Made by a program: the position numbers and the translations under genes. A DNA stretch of 64,000 bases, from assembly GCA_036504595.1 (NCBI GenBank), contig DASXUX010000067.1:496001-560000 (forward strand), written 5' to 3'. Origin of the DNA: DASXUX01 sp036504595 (GTDB lineage: Bacteria > Planctomycetota > SZUA-567 > H5-PLA8). The notes beneath the pieces are model-generated. The model made no database searches. It worked only from the letters and a program-made list of their open reading frames with translations, and was not told the DNA's origin. Numbering within the stretch: position 1 is the first letter of the stretch; the number at the start of each line of letters is the position of its first letter. This document shows, piece by piece, positions 16,374 to 24,923 of the stretch.

Positions 16374-16526
16374 CGTTCAATCCAACATGTAGTGCCCCGG
16401 AGAACTGGCCCAAACCGGAATCTTAAGCTCGACAGCGGTGGTTGGACGGACTTTCTCCCCCCCACAGGTTCGCGCGAGCCATCGCTTAGAGAAACCGGGA
16501 ACGTCACCGTTCCCGGTTTTTATTTT
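16374..16526 (+). ncRNA. Candidate small RNA or attenuated leader, about 150 nt
   Basis: The segment between the promoter and a perfect intrinsic terminator contains no plausible ORF but good secondary structure. AGCGGTGG near 16434 can pair with CCATCGCT near 16479 over eight positions. GGTTC/GAGCC forms a small internal hairpin. CTTTCTC near 16451 can pair with GAGAAA directly before the terminator stem. It does not contain the SRP core sequence and its ends do not pair as in 6S RNA. It may be an independent sRNA or the regulated 5' leader of the secreted protease gene that starts at 16669. Confidence 0.55.
16493..16526 (+). terminator. Intrinsic terminator
   Basis: An 11-bp perfect stem, AACCGGGAACG (16493-16503) and CGTTCCCGGTT (16508-16518), has a four-base loop and is followed by TTTATTTT. 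It ends the candidate RNA before the protease gene. Confidence 0.9.
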
Positions 16527-16621
16527 GCCAGAAGCTTTCAAACTGCTATATCCGTCCGCTGCACTAAGTGTTCGGTGACTTTGGCGCCCTGTACCCTGTT
16601 ACTCAGGCGTCAGCCCACACT

Positions 16622-16648
16622 TCAGAACCGCGACCGTAAGGGAGCGGC
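16622..16648. repeat. 27-bp dispersed repeat (TCAGAACCGCGACC...)
   Basis: This copy is identical to 26653-26679 over 27 bases and matches the reverse complement of 29842-29868 with one difference. It lies 21 bases before the protease start codon. Confidence 0.8.
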
Positions 16649-16668
16649 AAACGAGGACGCGCCACAGA

Positions 16669-19600
16669 ATGAAAATCCAACCTTCCACCGCGCGGCTCCT
16701 CAAGCGCCTGTCCGTACTCGCCGCACTTCTGCCACTTTTCTGGCTCGTCTTCGTCGCTACGCACCGCGCGCCGCCACCGACCACTTCACCCGCCACTCCG
16801 GCCTCACCCGTCACCCGTCACTCGTCACCCGTCACCCCTGCTCAGGCTTGGCCCGTCTGGGGCGCCGCGCAAAACTCCGCTCAAAAAGACGGCACCGGCT
16901 TCTTCGACTATTCCCGCGCACGCCAGTTCGCCTCTTCCGTTCAGCCCGATCTGTCCAAGTATGTCATCAACCTGCACGCCCGATCTCTCCTGCCGCTGGC
17001 CAACCGCGCAGCTCAATCCGCAATCCGCAATCCGCAATCCGCAACTTCCCCCAGCCGCACCGCTTACCTTCAGTTCTTCGCGCACCCCAGCGCCGCCCAG
17101 CGGGAGCAACTCGATCGAAGCGGCATCCACCTGCTCTCTTACGTCGATGGCTTCGCCTGGACCGCGCGCGCGACACCAGCCGCGTTCGATTCCGCGCTCG
17201 GTTTGGACTTCGTCCGCGCCGTCGCCGATATCGACCCGCGCGACAAACTTCAGGAAGGCGTCTACCGAGCGTTCCCCTACGCCAGTTGGGATGACGGCGT
17301 CGATAAACCGCGCGGCGAAGCTCCCGAATATTCCGCCGCGGCCGACGGCGAAGCCCATTTTCGCATTCTGACCTACCCAGGAACGACACGCGAAACGCTG
17401 GTCAAGGAATGCGGCAACCAGGACGTGGTGCAGCCGTGGCTGTTTCAGGATGGTCCGGCCAGCACGGTCGGCCCCCGCTTTGACATCACCGCTGACCTGA
17501 GCTGGGCGCCCGAAATCGCCGCCCTGGATTCCGTCGCCTTCGTCCAGTGGACCTCGCCGCCGGTCGCCTTGCGCGATGCGATCATCGACGCTTCCTCCAA
17601 CGTCAGCGACGTGCGCGATAACCCCGTCGCGCCCTCCAACGTGCCACTCACCGGCAGTGGTGTCACCGTCGTCCTGCGCGAACTCGGCCAGCCCACAGCG
17701 CACGTTGACTTCAAGGATCGCTTGACGGTCTCCGATACCGGTTTCGCGACCGATTCTACATCGATCGATCACTCCACGGGCGTCTGCGGCATCATTGCCT
17801 CCAACGGCGGCGCCCAACCGCAGGCCAAAGGCGTCGCGACTAAAGTCAACGTCGTCGCCTACTCCGTTGGCAACGCCGGTGGCGGCCCGGACACCTTCGC
17901 CACAACCGATGTGCTGAACGCCGCGGGCAAGGGTATTCGCCTTTCAAACCATTCGTATGGCCCAACTCAGCTTGCACCGACCGACTTCGGCTCCTACCAG
18001 ACTGAATCCGCCGACTGGGACACCGCCATTCATGACCAGGATCTGATCACCGTCTGGGCCGGAAACGAAGAATCCGGCAACCGCCAGCTTGCGCACATCG
18101 ATTTCATCGTCGGAGCCAAGAACACCCTCTGCATCGCATCAAGCAACTCCGGCGCGCGCGCTGCCGATTCGGACGAGAATCCACCCGTGACGCCAGCCAG
18201 CGGCATTTCCTTCTATTCCGACGGCGGCCCCATGACCGATGGCCGAGTCAAACCCGACCTCGTCGCCTTCGGTGGCGATGGCGGTGCCGGCAGCAACCCG
18301 CGAGACGTGACGCTCGACTGGGGCACCAATCTGATCAGATCCGATGTCGGAACATCCTTCGCCACGCCGGTCATCACGGGCGTCGCCGCACTGGCGTTCC
18401 AGCAGTACAAAATTCTGTTCAGCGGAAAAGAACCCTCCGCCGCGCTCACCAAGGCGCTGCTCTGCAACACGGCCACCGATCTGGGCGACCCCGGCCCGGA
18501 TTCGACCTACGGCTTTGGCATCGTCGATGCCGAAATGGCCGTCAACACGATCACCTTCGCCCAGGCAGGCACCGACGCTCATTTCTTCGAAGGCCAGGTT
18601 GGAGATCAGCAATCGGCCACCTTCACCTTCAGCGTGGCATCCGGAGTGGGAATTAAAGCTACCCTGTGCTGGATGGACCCCGCCGGCAATCTCACGGCCA
18701 GCAAGGCGCTGGTCAACGACCTCGACCTCGAACTGCGAGACCCCAACGGCAAACTGTACTACCCCTTCTCGCTCTCAGCCTCGAACGCCGCCGCCGCCGC
18801 CACGGCGACCGCCGCCAACCGGGTGGACCCCATTGAACAAACCGTGCTGGCCAATCCGATTGACGGCACCTGGACGATCAAAGTGGTCGGCTTCAGCGTG
18901 CCCAATGGCCCGCAGAAGTTCGCCGTCGTCGTGAACGCTCCCTCCGCCCAGCCCACCCCGCCGCCGAACAATCCTCCCAGCACCCCGCCGCCACTGGCGA
19001 TTATTGTCGCGTCCACCGAATCGGGCCCCGTCCCCCTAAGCGTCGATTTTGCTGCTGGCAGCCCGTCGGTCGGCATCACGTACGCGTGGTCTATTGTGAA
19101 ACTGGTCCCCAACGGCGATCCGGTTACAGTCACGAACTTCGATCCCGTCGGCCCGGCCTTGACCTACACGTTCAGTCCCACGACGGCGGACTTGGCCGTG
19201 TCCGGTGAAGTCCTCTATCAAGTCACGCTCACCGCCACCAATTCCGCTGGCATCTCGTCGCAGGACGTCAAGACCATCGTGGTCGGCAAACGCCAGGTCG
19301 AGAGCTTCCCCGTCAGCGCCAAAGCCAAATTCGATTTCAGCGGCAAGCGCCCCGACGACCTGCAGTTCTCCTTCATCGCCAACGATCCCATCCGCCTCAG
19401 CGGCGTTGCCGCCGCCGACGGCGCCATCTGGCCCCGCACCTCCCAGCAGGCCCGCGAAGCCATCGCTAACGGCGAGTTCGAAGGCCAGAAGTATGTGCTG
19501 ACTGTTTCCATCACGCTGCCCAATGGAACCATCAAGTCCTTCACCTGGAATCAAAATCCAAATTCGCTCCCTTCCGACATCATTCTGGACCGCAAAGCCA

Positions 19601-19836
19601 CCTTCAAAGCCGCTTCTGAAGACAAGACGGTTTCGGCCGACGTGAAGCTGAACCTGCGCAACGGCCAGGTGAATCTGCGCCTTAAGGCGCCCAGCGGCGC
19701 CTTCGGCTTCAACGCCGCCACGAAGACGACGCCCAAGCCCGTCGCGCACGTCTCCTTCTCCAGCGACCGAGCCGATTACTTCGCCGACTTCACGCTGAAT
19801 TACTCCAGCAAGGGCAACTCGGGCTCCGCGAAGTGA
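16669..19836 (+). CDS. Secreted S8 subtilisin-like protease, KP-43-like, with PKD-type domain
   Basis: The 1055-residue protein begins with a signal anchor (LSVLAALLPLFWLVFVATH). After a prodomain-like region, the S8 fold carries His368 (DHSTGVCGIIA), oxyanion Asn466 (WAGNEES) and nucleophile Ser563 (VGTSFATPVITG). The catalytic Asp is replaced by Glu338 in VTVVLRELG; the spacing to His368 is 30 residues, as expected for that site. A beta-sandwich after the catalytic domain (LVNDLDLELRDPNG) resembles KP-43-type proteases. A PKD-like module and a C-terminal all-beta domain follow. Two stretches are translated tandem heptamers (TRHSSPVT near residue 50, SAIRNPQSA near residue 120). The product is probably exported; activity with Glu is uncertain. 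Confidence 0.85.
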   Translation: MKIQPSTARLLKRLSVLAALLPLFWLVFVATHRAPPPTTSPATPASPVTRHSSPVTPAQAWPVWGAAQNSAQKDGTGFFDYSRARQFASSVQPDLSKYVINLHARSLLPLANRAAQSAIRNPQSATSPSRTAYLQFFAHPSAAQREQLDRSGIHLLSYVDGFAWTARATPAAFDSALGLDFVRAVADIDPRDKLQEGVYRAFPYASWDDGVDKPRGEAPEYSAAADGEAHFRILTYPGTTRETLVKECGNQDVVQPWLFQDGPASTVGPRFDITADLSWAPEIAALDSVAFVQWTSPPVALRDAIIDASSNVSDVRDNPVAPSNVPLTGSGVTVVLRELGQPTAHVDFKDRLTVSDTGFATDSTSIDHSTGVCGIIASNGGAQPQAKGVATKVNVVAYSVGNAGGGPDTFATTDVLNAAGKGIRLSNHSYGPTQLAPTDFGSYQTESADWDTAIHDQDLITVWAGNEESGNRQLAHIDFIVGAKNTLCIASSNSGARAADSDENPPVTPASGISFYSDGGPMTDGRVKPDLVAFGGDGGAGSNPRDVTLDWGTNLIRSDVGTSFATPVITGVAALAFQQYKILFSGKEPSAALTKALLCNTATDLGDPGPDSTYGFGIVDAEMAVNTITFAQAGTDAHFFEGQVGDQQSATFTFSVASGVGIKATLCWMDPAGNLTASKALVNDLDLELRDPNGKLYYPFSLSASNAAAAATATAANRVDPIEQTVLANPIDGTWTIKVVGFSVPNGPQKFAVVVNAPSAQPTPPPNNPPSTPPPLAIIVASTESGPVPLSVDFAAGSPSVGITYAWSIVKLVPNGDPVTVTNFDPVGPALTYTFSPTTADLAVSGEVLYQVTLTATNSAGISSQDVKTIVVGKRQVESFPVSAKAKFDFSGKRPDDLQFSFIANDPIRLSGVAAADGAIWPRTSQQAREAIANGEFEGQKYVLTVSITLPNGTIKSFTWNQNPNSLPSDIILDRKATFKAASEDKTVSADVKLNLRNGQVNLRLKAPSGAFGFNAATKTTPKPVAHVSFSSDRADYFADFTLNYSSKGNSGSAK
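17014..17043. repeat. In-frame heptamer array (AATCCGC)n inside the protease gene
   Basis: About four copies of CAATCCG lie in the prodomain region and are read as SAIRNPQSA. The same array, read in the same frame, occurs in the uracil-DNA glycosylase N-terminus at 51393-51424. Seven-base units give an in-frame 21-base period, so copy changes would often cause frameshifts. Confidence 0.85.
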
Positions 19837-19952
19837 TGGCGTTCCCCTCTCCCCTTGCGGGAGAGGGCCGAGCGAGCGAAGCGAGACCGGGGTGAGGGGC
19901 CTTTCAGTGCCGCTCCGTTCGTAGTGCGGGCGCCGAAGCACGCTGCTCCGGT

Positions 19953-19993
19953 CCCCTCTCCCCCGCGAGGGAGAGGGGTTAGGGGTGAGGGGG
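19953..19993. repeat. 41-bp C/G-rich palindromic dispersed repeat
   Basis: CCCCTCTCCC...GGGAGAGGGG forms a hairpin followed by TTAGGGGTGAGGGGG. The whole 41 bases recur exactly, as the reverse complement, at 29792-29832. A looser relative at 19846-19900 fills the rest of this gap. The element sits just before the GH62-like start. Confidence 0.85.
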
Positions 19994-19999
19994 CCACCT

Positions 20000-21007
20000 G
20001 TGACTTCAGAATGCCGCTCGTTGCTGGTCTCACTTTTGTTCTTGAACCTCTCCGTCCTCGCCGAGGACGCTCTGACCACCGGCAACTTCCGCTGGACCGC
20101 CAGCCCGCCGCTGTTTTCGCCCGCGCAAAGGCCCGACGATCCCTGCTGTTCAGTAAAGGATCCCACTGTCGTCTTCCACGAAGGCCGCTGGCATCTGTTC
20201 TGCACGATCCGCAGCCAGAAGCGCACGCATCAAATCGAATACTGCTCATTCACCGACTGGAAGGACGCCGACAAAGCCCCGCGCCACCTGCTGAACTCGA
20301 TCAACGACGAATACTACTGCGCGCCGCAAGTTTTCTACTTCACGCCGCACAAGAAATGGTATCTGGTCTTTCAGGCTGCCAACAAGGCTCGCGGTATCCT
20401 GTACGGTCCGTCGTATTCCACGACCGAAAACATTGCCGACCCCGCGTCGTGGTCCAAGTTCGAACCGTTCTACGAGAAGAAGCCCGACAACCTGAAAGGC
20501 TGGATCGATTTCTGGGTGATCTGCGACGCCACGCGCGCGCACTTGTTCTTCACGTCCAACGACGGCCGCATGTGGCGCGCTGAAACCAAGCTCGCCGATT
20601 TCCCGAAAGGCTTCGGCAAACCCGAAGTCGTCCTGCAAGGCGACATCTTCGAAGCCAGCCACACGTACAAGATCAAAGACAAGGAGCAGTACCTGACCGT
20701 CATCGAAGCGCAGGCCGGCATCCGCTACTACAAGGCCTACCTCGCCGATCAGCTCGACGGGAAATGGAGACCCCTCGCCGACACGCTGCAGCATCCCTTC
20801 GCCGCAAAGGCCAACGTAAAGGACTCCGCCGACCACTGGACCGACTCGATCAGCCACGGCGAATTCCTGCGCGACGGGAACGACGAGCACCTGACCATCG
20901 ACCCCGCCCACCTGCGTTTCCTCTTCCAGGGTGTCCTCCAGAAAGACATGGCCGGCAAGAAGTACGGTGAAATACCGTGGCGCCTGGGCATCTTGGAGGC
21001 GCAGTGA
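20000..21007 (+). CDS. GH62-like alpha-L-arabinofuranosidase, secreted
   Basis: The 335-residue protein opens with a signal peptide (LLVSLLFLNLSVLAEDAL, cut probably after VLA). The five-bladed propeller signatures of GH62 follow: SPPLFSPAQ, VKDPTVVFHEGRWHLF with the catalytic Asp, APQVFYFTPHKKWYLVFQ, the GWIDFWVICDATRAHLFF blade and a Glu-containing FEASHTYKIK. GH62 enzymes remove arabinose side chains from arabinoxylan outside the cytoplasm. GTG at 20000 is chosen; a GTG at 19985 lies within the dispersed repeat. The preceding gene encodes another exported hydrolase, but a palindromic gap separates them, so a shared operon is unsure. Confidence 0.85.
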   Translation: MTSECRSLLVSLLFLNLSVLAEDALTTGNFRWTASPPLFSPAQRPDDPCCSVKDPTVVFHEGRWHLFCTIRSQKRTHQIEYCSFTDWKDADKAPRHLLNSINDEYYCAPQVFYFTPHKKWYLVFQAANKARGILYGPSYSTTENIADPASWSKFEPFYEKKPDNLKGWIDFWVICDATRAHLFFTSNDGRMWRAETKLADFPKGFGKPEVVLQGDIFEASHTYKIKDKEQYLTVIEAQAGIRYYKAYLADQLDGKWRPLADTLQHPFAAKANVKDSADHWTDSISHGEFLRDGNDEHLTIDPAHLRFLFQGVLQKDMAGKKYGEIPWRLGILEAQ

Positions 21008-21086
21008 CAAACAGGACGGGGAGAAGGGGAGAAGAGGAGAAACAACTAACGCAGCGCAAGGAAACAGGCACTTCATCCGCTCCACC

Positions 21087-21120
21087 TGTCACTCGTCACT
21101 CGTCACCCGTCACTCGTCAC
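21087..21120. repeat. Heptamer repeat (TCACTCG/TCACCCG)n
   Basis: Five 7-base units lie between the GH62-like gene and the SDR gene. They have the same unit type as 8071-8099, and 16804-16837 holds a translated version. Confidence 0.85.
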
Positions 21121-21159
21121 ACTTGCATGATTGGGTTTTGAACTTATCGTTGTCGTCGT

Positions 21160-21984
21160 ATGATTGACAAAATCACTCGCCCACTCGTCTTCATCACCGG
21201 CGCCTCCTCCGGAATCGGCGCCGCCGCCGTCAGCGTTTTCGCCGCCGCTGGCTACAACGTCATTCTCACCGCCAGGCGCAAAGAGAAGTTGGACGAGATC
21301 GCCCGCCGCGCCAGCGAGACCTATCGGGACGCGCAGATCATTCCCTTGACCTGCGACGTCTCCTCCGACGATTCCGTGAAGGCCGCCTTCGATCAGGTCG
21401 CCGCGAAATTCGATCGCCTCGACGTGCTGATCAACAACGCCGGATACGGCGTCTACGGCAGCGTGGAGAAAACGCCGATCGATTTCTTCCGCGCCAACAT
21501 GGAAACCAACTATCTCGGCGCCATCCGCTGCACCCAGGCCGCGCTCCCACTGCTGCGCAAAGCCGCCGCGGCCAGTCGCCGCCGCTGGGGCGCGTCGATC
21601 GTCATGGTCAGTTCCATCGTCGGCCGCCGCACAATTCCCAACATGAGCTCCTACTGCGCCACCAAGTTCGCGCTCGAAGCTCTCAGCGAAACGCTGCGCG
21701 TCGAACTTCGCGACGAACGCATCGCCGTCTCCGTCGTCAATCCCGGCGTCACGCAGACCGAATTCGGCCACGCCGCCGCCGGAACGCGCCCCGACAATTT
21801 TCTGCAAGGCGGAATGAGCGCCGAAGCTGTCGCCCGCGTGCTGCTCAAAGCCGCCCGCCGCCCGCGCCGCAACGTGTACCTGACCCCCGCCGGCAAACTC
21901 GGCGTCTTCCTGCAATGGATCTCGCCCAGGCTCGTGGACCAGTTCTTCCTGCGCTTCGTCTGGCGAAAAACGCAAAACAAATGA
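21160..21984 (+). CDS. Short-chain dehydrogenase/reductase
   Basis: The 274-residue protein has a classical SDR layout: TGASSGIG for the dinucleotide, ARRK favouring NADPH, CDVSSDDS, NNAGYG, the catalytic Ser in VMVSSIVG and the YCATK pair. The longer C-terminus (RNVYLTPAGKLGVFLQWISP) resembles the DltE/acyl-dehydrogenase-like SDRs that often act on lipids. The substrate is unknown. The stop codon lies inside a 102-bp palindromic element (21980-22081), so the last codons come from or next to the repeat. Confidence 0.88.
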   Translation: MIDKITRPLVFITGASSGIGAAAVSVFAAAGYNVILTARRKEKLDEIARRASETYRDAQIIPLTCDVSSDDSVKAAFDQVAAKFDRLDVLINNAGYGVYGSVEKTPIDFFRANMETNYLGAIRCTQAALPLLRKAAAASRRRWGASIVMVSSIVGRRTIPNMSSYCATKFALEALSETLRVELRDERIAVSVVNPGVTQTEFGHAAAGTRPDNFLQGGMSAEAVARVLLKAARRPRRNVYLTPAGKLGVFLQWISPRLVDQFFLRFVWRKTQNK

Positions 21985-22081
21985 TGAATGAGGAATGATG
22001 AATGATGAATTAGGTCTATGTGGCGTCACCTATCGCGCCGTCGCAGCCATATTCATCATTCCGCATTCATCATTCATCATT
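21980..22081. repeat. MITE-like palindromic element, copy 1 (102 bp)
   Basis: AATGATGAATGAGGAATGAT at the left faces ATTCATCATTCATCATT at the right, with a shared core GGTCTATG...GCCGT.GCAGCCATA. Copy 2 (22781-22880) has the same ends and core with a few changes. The two copies flank the membrane-protein gene at 22106. This copy supplies the stop of the SDR gene. Confidence 0.88.
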
Positions 22082-22105
22082 CGGATGGAGTCAATCAGGA
22101 GTGCC

Positions 22106-22717
22106 ATGTCCCTCGCGTCCCTCACCGCCCTCTTCGAGCAGTCTCATTGGCTCCCCGTTCTTCGTCCCCACTGGGAACGCATCTCCGAACTCTACATCGG
22201 CGAAAAACTCGCCATCGGCACGCTGCTGGTCGTCTCGCTGCTGGGTTCCATCGCCGCGACGAACCGCTTCTTCGCCGGACATTTCGGCTGGCCCAAGGCG
22301 CGCAAAGCGCTCAAAGCGCCCAAGCGCAAAAAAGGCTTCGGCATCAAACACGTCATCCTCGTGCTGCTGGCGCTGCTCCCCGGCGGATTGGTCGGCACGT
22401 TCACTGTCTACGCCATCATGGGCAAAGAACGCTGGCGCCGCGACGCCCTGACGATCGTAGAAATCTCCGTCTTGCCCGGCCTGCTCCTCCTTTCACTGCG
22501 AGCTCCCTTTCTGCCGTGGCCGCAGCTTCGCGACACCGTATATTTCAGCGGTCTGCTTGGCCTGATCTTCGGCCTGCTGCAAATCTGGGCCGCGGTCAAG
22601 CTGCTGCGCGAATGGTTGGGCGAACCCGATGAATGCGTCCCGTGGTGGCCGCCGCTGGCCTTGTGCCTGCAACTGCTGGCGACCGTCGCCCTCGGCATGT
22701 GGCTGCTCGGACCGTGA
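22106..22717 (+). CDS. Unknown membrane protein (DUF1294-like C-terminal pattern possible)
   Basis: The family of this 203-residue protein was not firmly recognised. Four or five hydrophobic segments are visible: LAIGTLLVVSLLGSIAATN, KHVILVLLALLPGGLVGTFT, LTIVEISVLPGLLLLSL, TVYFSGLLGLIFGLLQIWAA and LALCLQLLATVALGMWLLG. A Lys-rich loop, RKALKAPKRKKGFG, follows the first segment. The ATG at 22106 has AGGAG about five bases upstream; earlier in-frame starts lie in the repeat element. The gene is bracketed by two copies of the same palindromic element, so it may have moved or been spared as a unit. Confidence 0.7.
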   Translation: MSLASLTALFEQSHWLPVLRPHWERISELYIGEKLAIGTLLVVSLLGSIAATNRFFAGHFGWPKARKALKAPKRKKGFGIKHVILVLLALLPGGLVGTFTVYAIMGKERWRRDALTIVEISVLPGLLLLSLRAPFLPWPQLRDTVYFSGLLGLIFGLLQIWAAVKLLREWLGEPDECVPWWPPLALCLQLLATVALGMWLLGP

Positions 22718-22780
22718 ACGGCAGTAGTCCCTTCGTGCTTGAATCTTGTGCTTTTTGGACAAGATTTTGAAACTCGAAGA

Positions 22781-22880
22781 AATGATGAATGAGGAATGAT
22801 GAATGCGGAATTTGGTCTATGGCGTTGCCTCTTGCGCCGTTGCAGCCATATTCATCATTCCGCATTCATCATTCATCATT
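22781..22880. repeat. MITE-like palindromic element, copy 2 (100 bp)
   Basis: Same terminal ATGATGAATG/ATTCATCATT arms and GGTCTATGGCGTTGCC core as the copy at 21980-22081, in the same orientation. It lies in the 278-bp gap before cobS. An ATTTTTAATTTTGAATT tract follows at 22968-22985. No gene is seen in this gap. Confidence 0.88.
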
Positions 22881-22995
22881 CGTTCGGATGTAGGTTCGGA
22901 TTTCGCCGTGTCCGGCTTGTCCGGGCTGGGCAGAAGCGGTGCTGTTCGTGCCGATTTTGCATTTTGAATTTTTAATTTTGAATTAACTTCACACC

Positions 22996-23862
22996 ATGAG
23001 ATCCGTAGCCCGTTCGCTGGCCTTCCTCTCCGTCCTGCCTTTCGGCCGGCTGGGACACTTTGAGTCGCGTGACATCCCCGCGATGGTCGCGGTCTTCCCG
23101 CTCGCCGGAGCCGTCCTCGGCGCTTTGCTGGGCTTGATCTTCCACGGACTGCTGCTCACTTTTCAGCCGGCGGTGGCCTGCGCGCTGACGGTCTGCATCT
23201 GGGTGGGGCTCACGCGCAGCCTGCATCTGGACGGTCTGGCCGACTGCGTAGATGGCCTCGGTGGAAGCTACACGCGCGAGGGCCGCCTGAAGATCATGAA
23301 AGATCCGCATATCGGCACGTTCGGCGTCGTCGCGGTCGTTTGCGCGCTGCTGCTGAAATACTCCGCGCTGACCGTGCTCGCAAATTCAGCGGCGCTGAGC
23401 GCCACCGCAGCCTCTTTGGCCAGCCTGGAAGGCCTCCTCGGCAGCCTCGGCGACCCCAGCGCCAGCGGCGCCGCTCCGTCGCTGCCGGCCGTTCTCGCCC
23501 AGCAAGCCACGGCCGATCTTCCGCACCGCGTTCTTATGCTCGCGCTGGTCTGTTCGACCGCGCGCTTGAGTATCCTCATCGTCAGTTTCCGCTCGACCTA
23601 CGCGCGCGCAGAAGGCGGTCTCGGCCGCGATTTTGTTGCCGCCGCCAGCGCCTGGTCCCTCGCCGCCGGCGCGTTGATCCCGCTGGCTCTGGCCATCGCC
23701 GTCGGGTGGGTCCGCGGCCTGCCCGCCCTCGCCGCCGGCATCACAAGCGCTCTCGCCGTCCGCTACCTTTTCACGCGCGCGCTGGGTGGTCAAACCGGCG
23801 ACACGCTGGGTGCTTCTGTGGAACTCAGCGAAATCGCGGGACTGTTGGCACCTGTTTTTTAA
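22996..23862 (+). CDS. cobS: Adenosylcobinamide-GDP ribazoletransferase CobS
   Basis: The 288-residue membrane enzyme joins adenosylcobinamide-GDP with alpha-ribazole to finish cobalamin. The family-defining run LHLDGLADCVDGLGG, then REGRLKIMKDPHIGTFG, and the C-terminal GGQTGDTLGASVELSE are intact, with hydrophobic helices between them. A Ser/Gly/Ala-rich stretch of about 45 residues after SLASLEGLL is longer than in typical CobS and replaces a loop. No other cobalamin genes flank it. It converges on panB. Confidence 0.93.
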   Translation: MRSVARSLAFLSVLPFGRLGHFESRDIPAMVAVFPLAGAVLGALLGLIFHGLLLTFQPAVACALTVCIWVGLTRSLHLDGLADCVDGLGGSYTREGRLKIMKDPHIGTFGVVAVVCALLLKYSALTVLANSAALSATAASLASLEGLLGSLGDPSASGAAPSLPAVLAQQATADLPHRVLMLALVCSTARLSILIVSFRSTYARAEGGLGRDFVAAASAWSLAAGALIPLALAIAVGWVRGLPALAAGITSALAVRYLFTRALGGQTGDTLGASVELSEIAGLLAPVF

Positions 23863-23921
23863 TTGGGTCCACGGTACAGGAAATTCCATCACCCTGAACC
23901 CTGGACCCCGAACCCTGTAGC

Positions 23922-24707
23922 CTATTTTTCCGGAAACTTCTTCGCGCTCACATCCGCCACATACGCCTTTGCCGCTTCGCGAATCGTCTCCGCCACGTGA
24001 GCGTACCGCTTCGTGTGCTTCGGCACAAAATCCTCATACAGCCCGAACAGATCGTGGAACACTTGCACTTGGCCATCGCAGTTCTTTCCCGCGCCGATGC
24101 CGATCGTCGGAATCTTCAGCCGCTCCGAAATCTGAGCCGAAAGCTCCCCAGGCACCAGTTCCAGCACAATCGCGAACGCCCCCGCCGCTTCCAACGCCAC
24201 AGCGTCTTCCAGCAGTCGCTTGCGAGCCGCCTCGTCGCGCCCCTGCATGCGGTACCCGCCAAGCTGGTTGATCGATTGCGGCGTCAACCCGATATGCGCC
24301 ATCACCGGGATGCCCGAACTGATCAGCGTCGCAACCAGCGGCGCCATCGCCGCGCCGCCTTCGAGCTTCACCGCGTTCGCGCCGCCTTCCGCCAGCGCGC
24401 GAGCCGCGTTGCGCAGACTCATGCCCGGATCGGCCGCGGAGTACGTCGCGAACGGCATGTCGAGGATGATCAGCGCGTTTTTCGCGCCGCGAGAAACCGC
24501 ACGGCAATGGTGGACCATCATGTCGAGCGTTACCGGCAGCGTCGAATCGAACCCCAACACCACCATGCCCAGCGAATCGCCCACCAGCAGCACCGGCAGC
24601 CCCGCCGAATCGAGAATCTTCGCCGACGTATAGTCATAGCAGGTCAGCACCGGTATCGGCTGGCCCGCCGCCTTCATCTTCTGCAAATCGTTGATCGTGA
24701 CGCGCAT
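23922..24707 (-). CDS. panB: 3-methyl-2-oxobutanoate hydroxymethyltransferase PanB
   Basis: The 261-residue enzyme adds a hydroxymethyl group from methylenetetrahydrofolate to alpha-ketoisovalerate, the first step to pantothenate. Visible motifs are LTCYDYTSAKILDSAG, LLVGDSLGMVVLGFDSTLPV, DMPFATYSA, AHIGLTPQSINQLGGYR, and the catalytic Glu in IVLELVPGELS followed by IPTIGIGAGKNCDGQV. The ATG at 24707 has GGGGGAG upstream and starts at RVTINDLQ, where homology begins. PanC and PanD are not nearby. Confidence 0.95.
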   Translation of the reverse strand: MRVTINDLQKMKAAGQPIPVLTCYDYTSAKILDSAGLPVLLVGDSLGMVVLGFDSTLPVTLDMMVHHCRAVSRGAKNALIILDMPFATYSAADPGMSLRNAARALAEGGANAVKLEGGAAMAPLVATLISSGIPVMAHIGLTPQSINQLGGYRMQGRDEAARKRLLEDAVALEAAGAFAIVLELVPGELSAQISERLKIPTIGIGAGKNCDGQVQVFHDLFGLYEDFVPKHTKRYAHVAETIREAAKAYVADVSAKKFPEK

Positions 24708-24923
24708 AGCTCCCCCTCGCTCCTTTGAGAAGTAACGCAATCTCAGAGCGAATCAATCACACAACCGTTCGGGGTGACGAGTGACGCGTGGCGAGTGACG
24801 GTTGGAGCGGTGCGTGATTCGCGCTGAAAAAATGAGCACAAACCAACGATTTTTCTGCAACTTTCCGTCTCCTGCGGCGTCTAATTTTTCGAATCAATAA
24901 CGGAGCAATACAGGACTACGACC
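24708..24923. other. 216-bp gap, probably holding promoters for panB and the small gene
   Basis: It contains a GTGACGAGTGACGCG heptamer run near 24777-24802 and an AT-richer stretch (TCTAATTTTTCGAATCAATAA) at about 24878-24900. No gene is seen. Confidence 0.45.

Noticed and set aside
16374..16526. 6S RNA or SRP RNA
   Set aside because: The SRP GGAAGGAAGCAGCC core is absent and the ends do not form the long 6S closing stem.
19985..20226. Coding frames through the C/G-rich palindromes
   Set aside because: Their peptides (TPNPSPSRG type) are translations of the dispersed repeat.
21980..22880. Insertion sequence pair
   Set aside because: No transposase is encoded; only short palindromic elements flank the gene.
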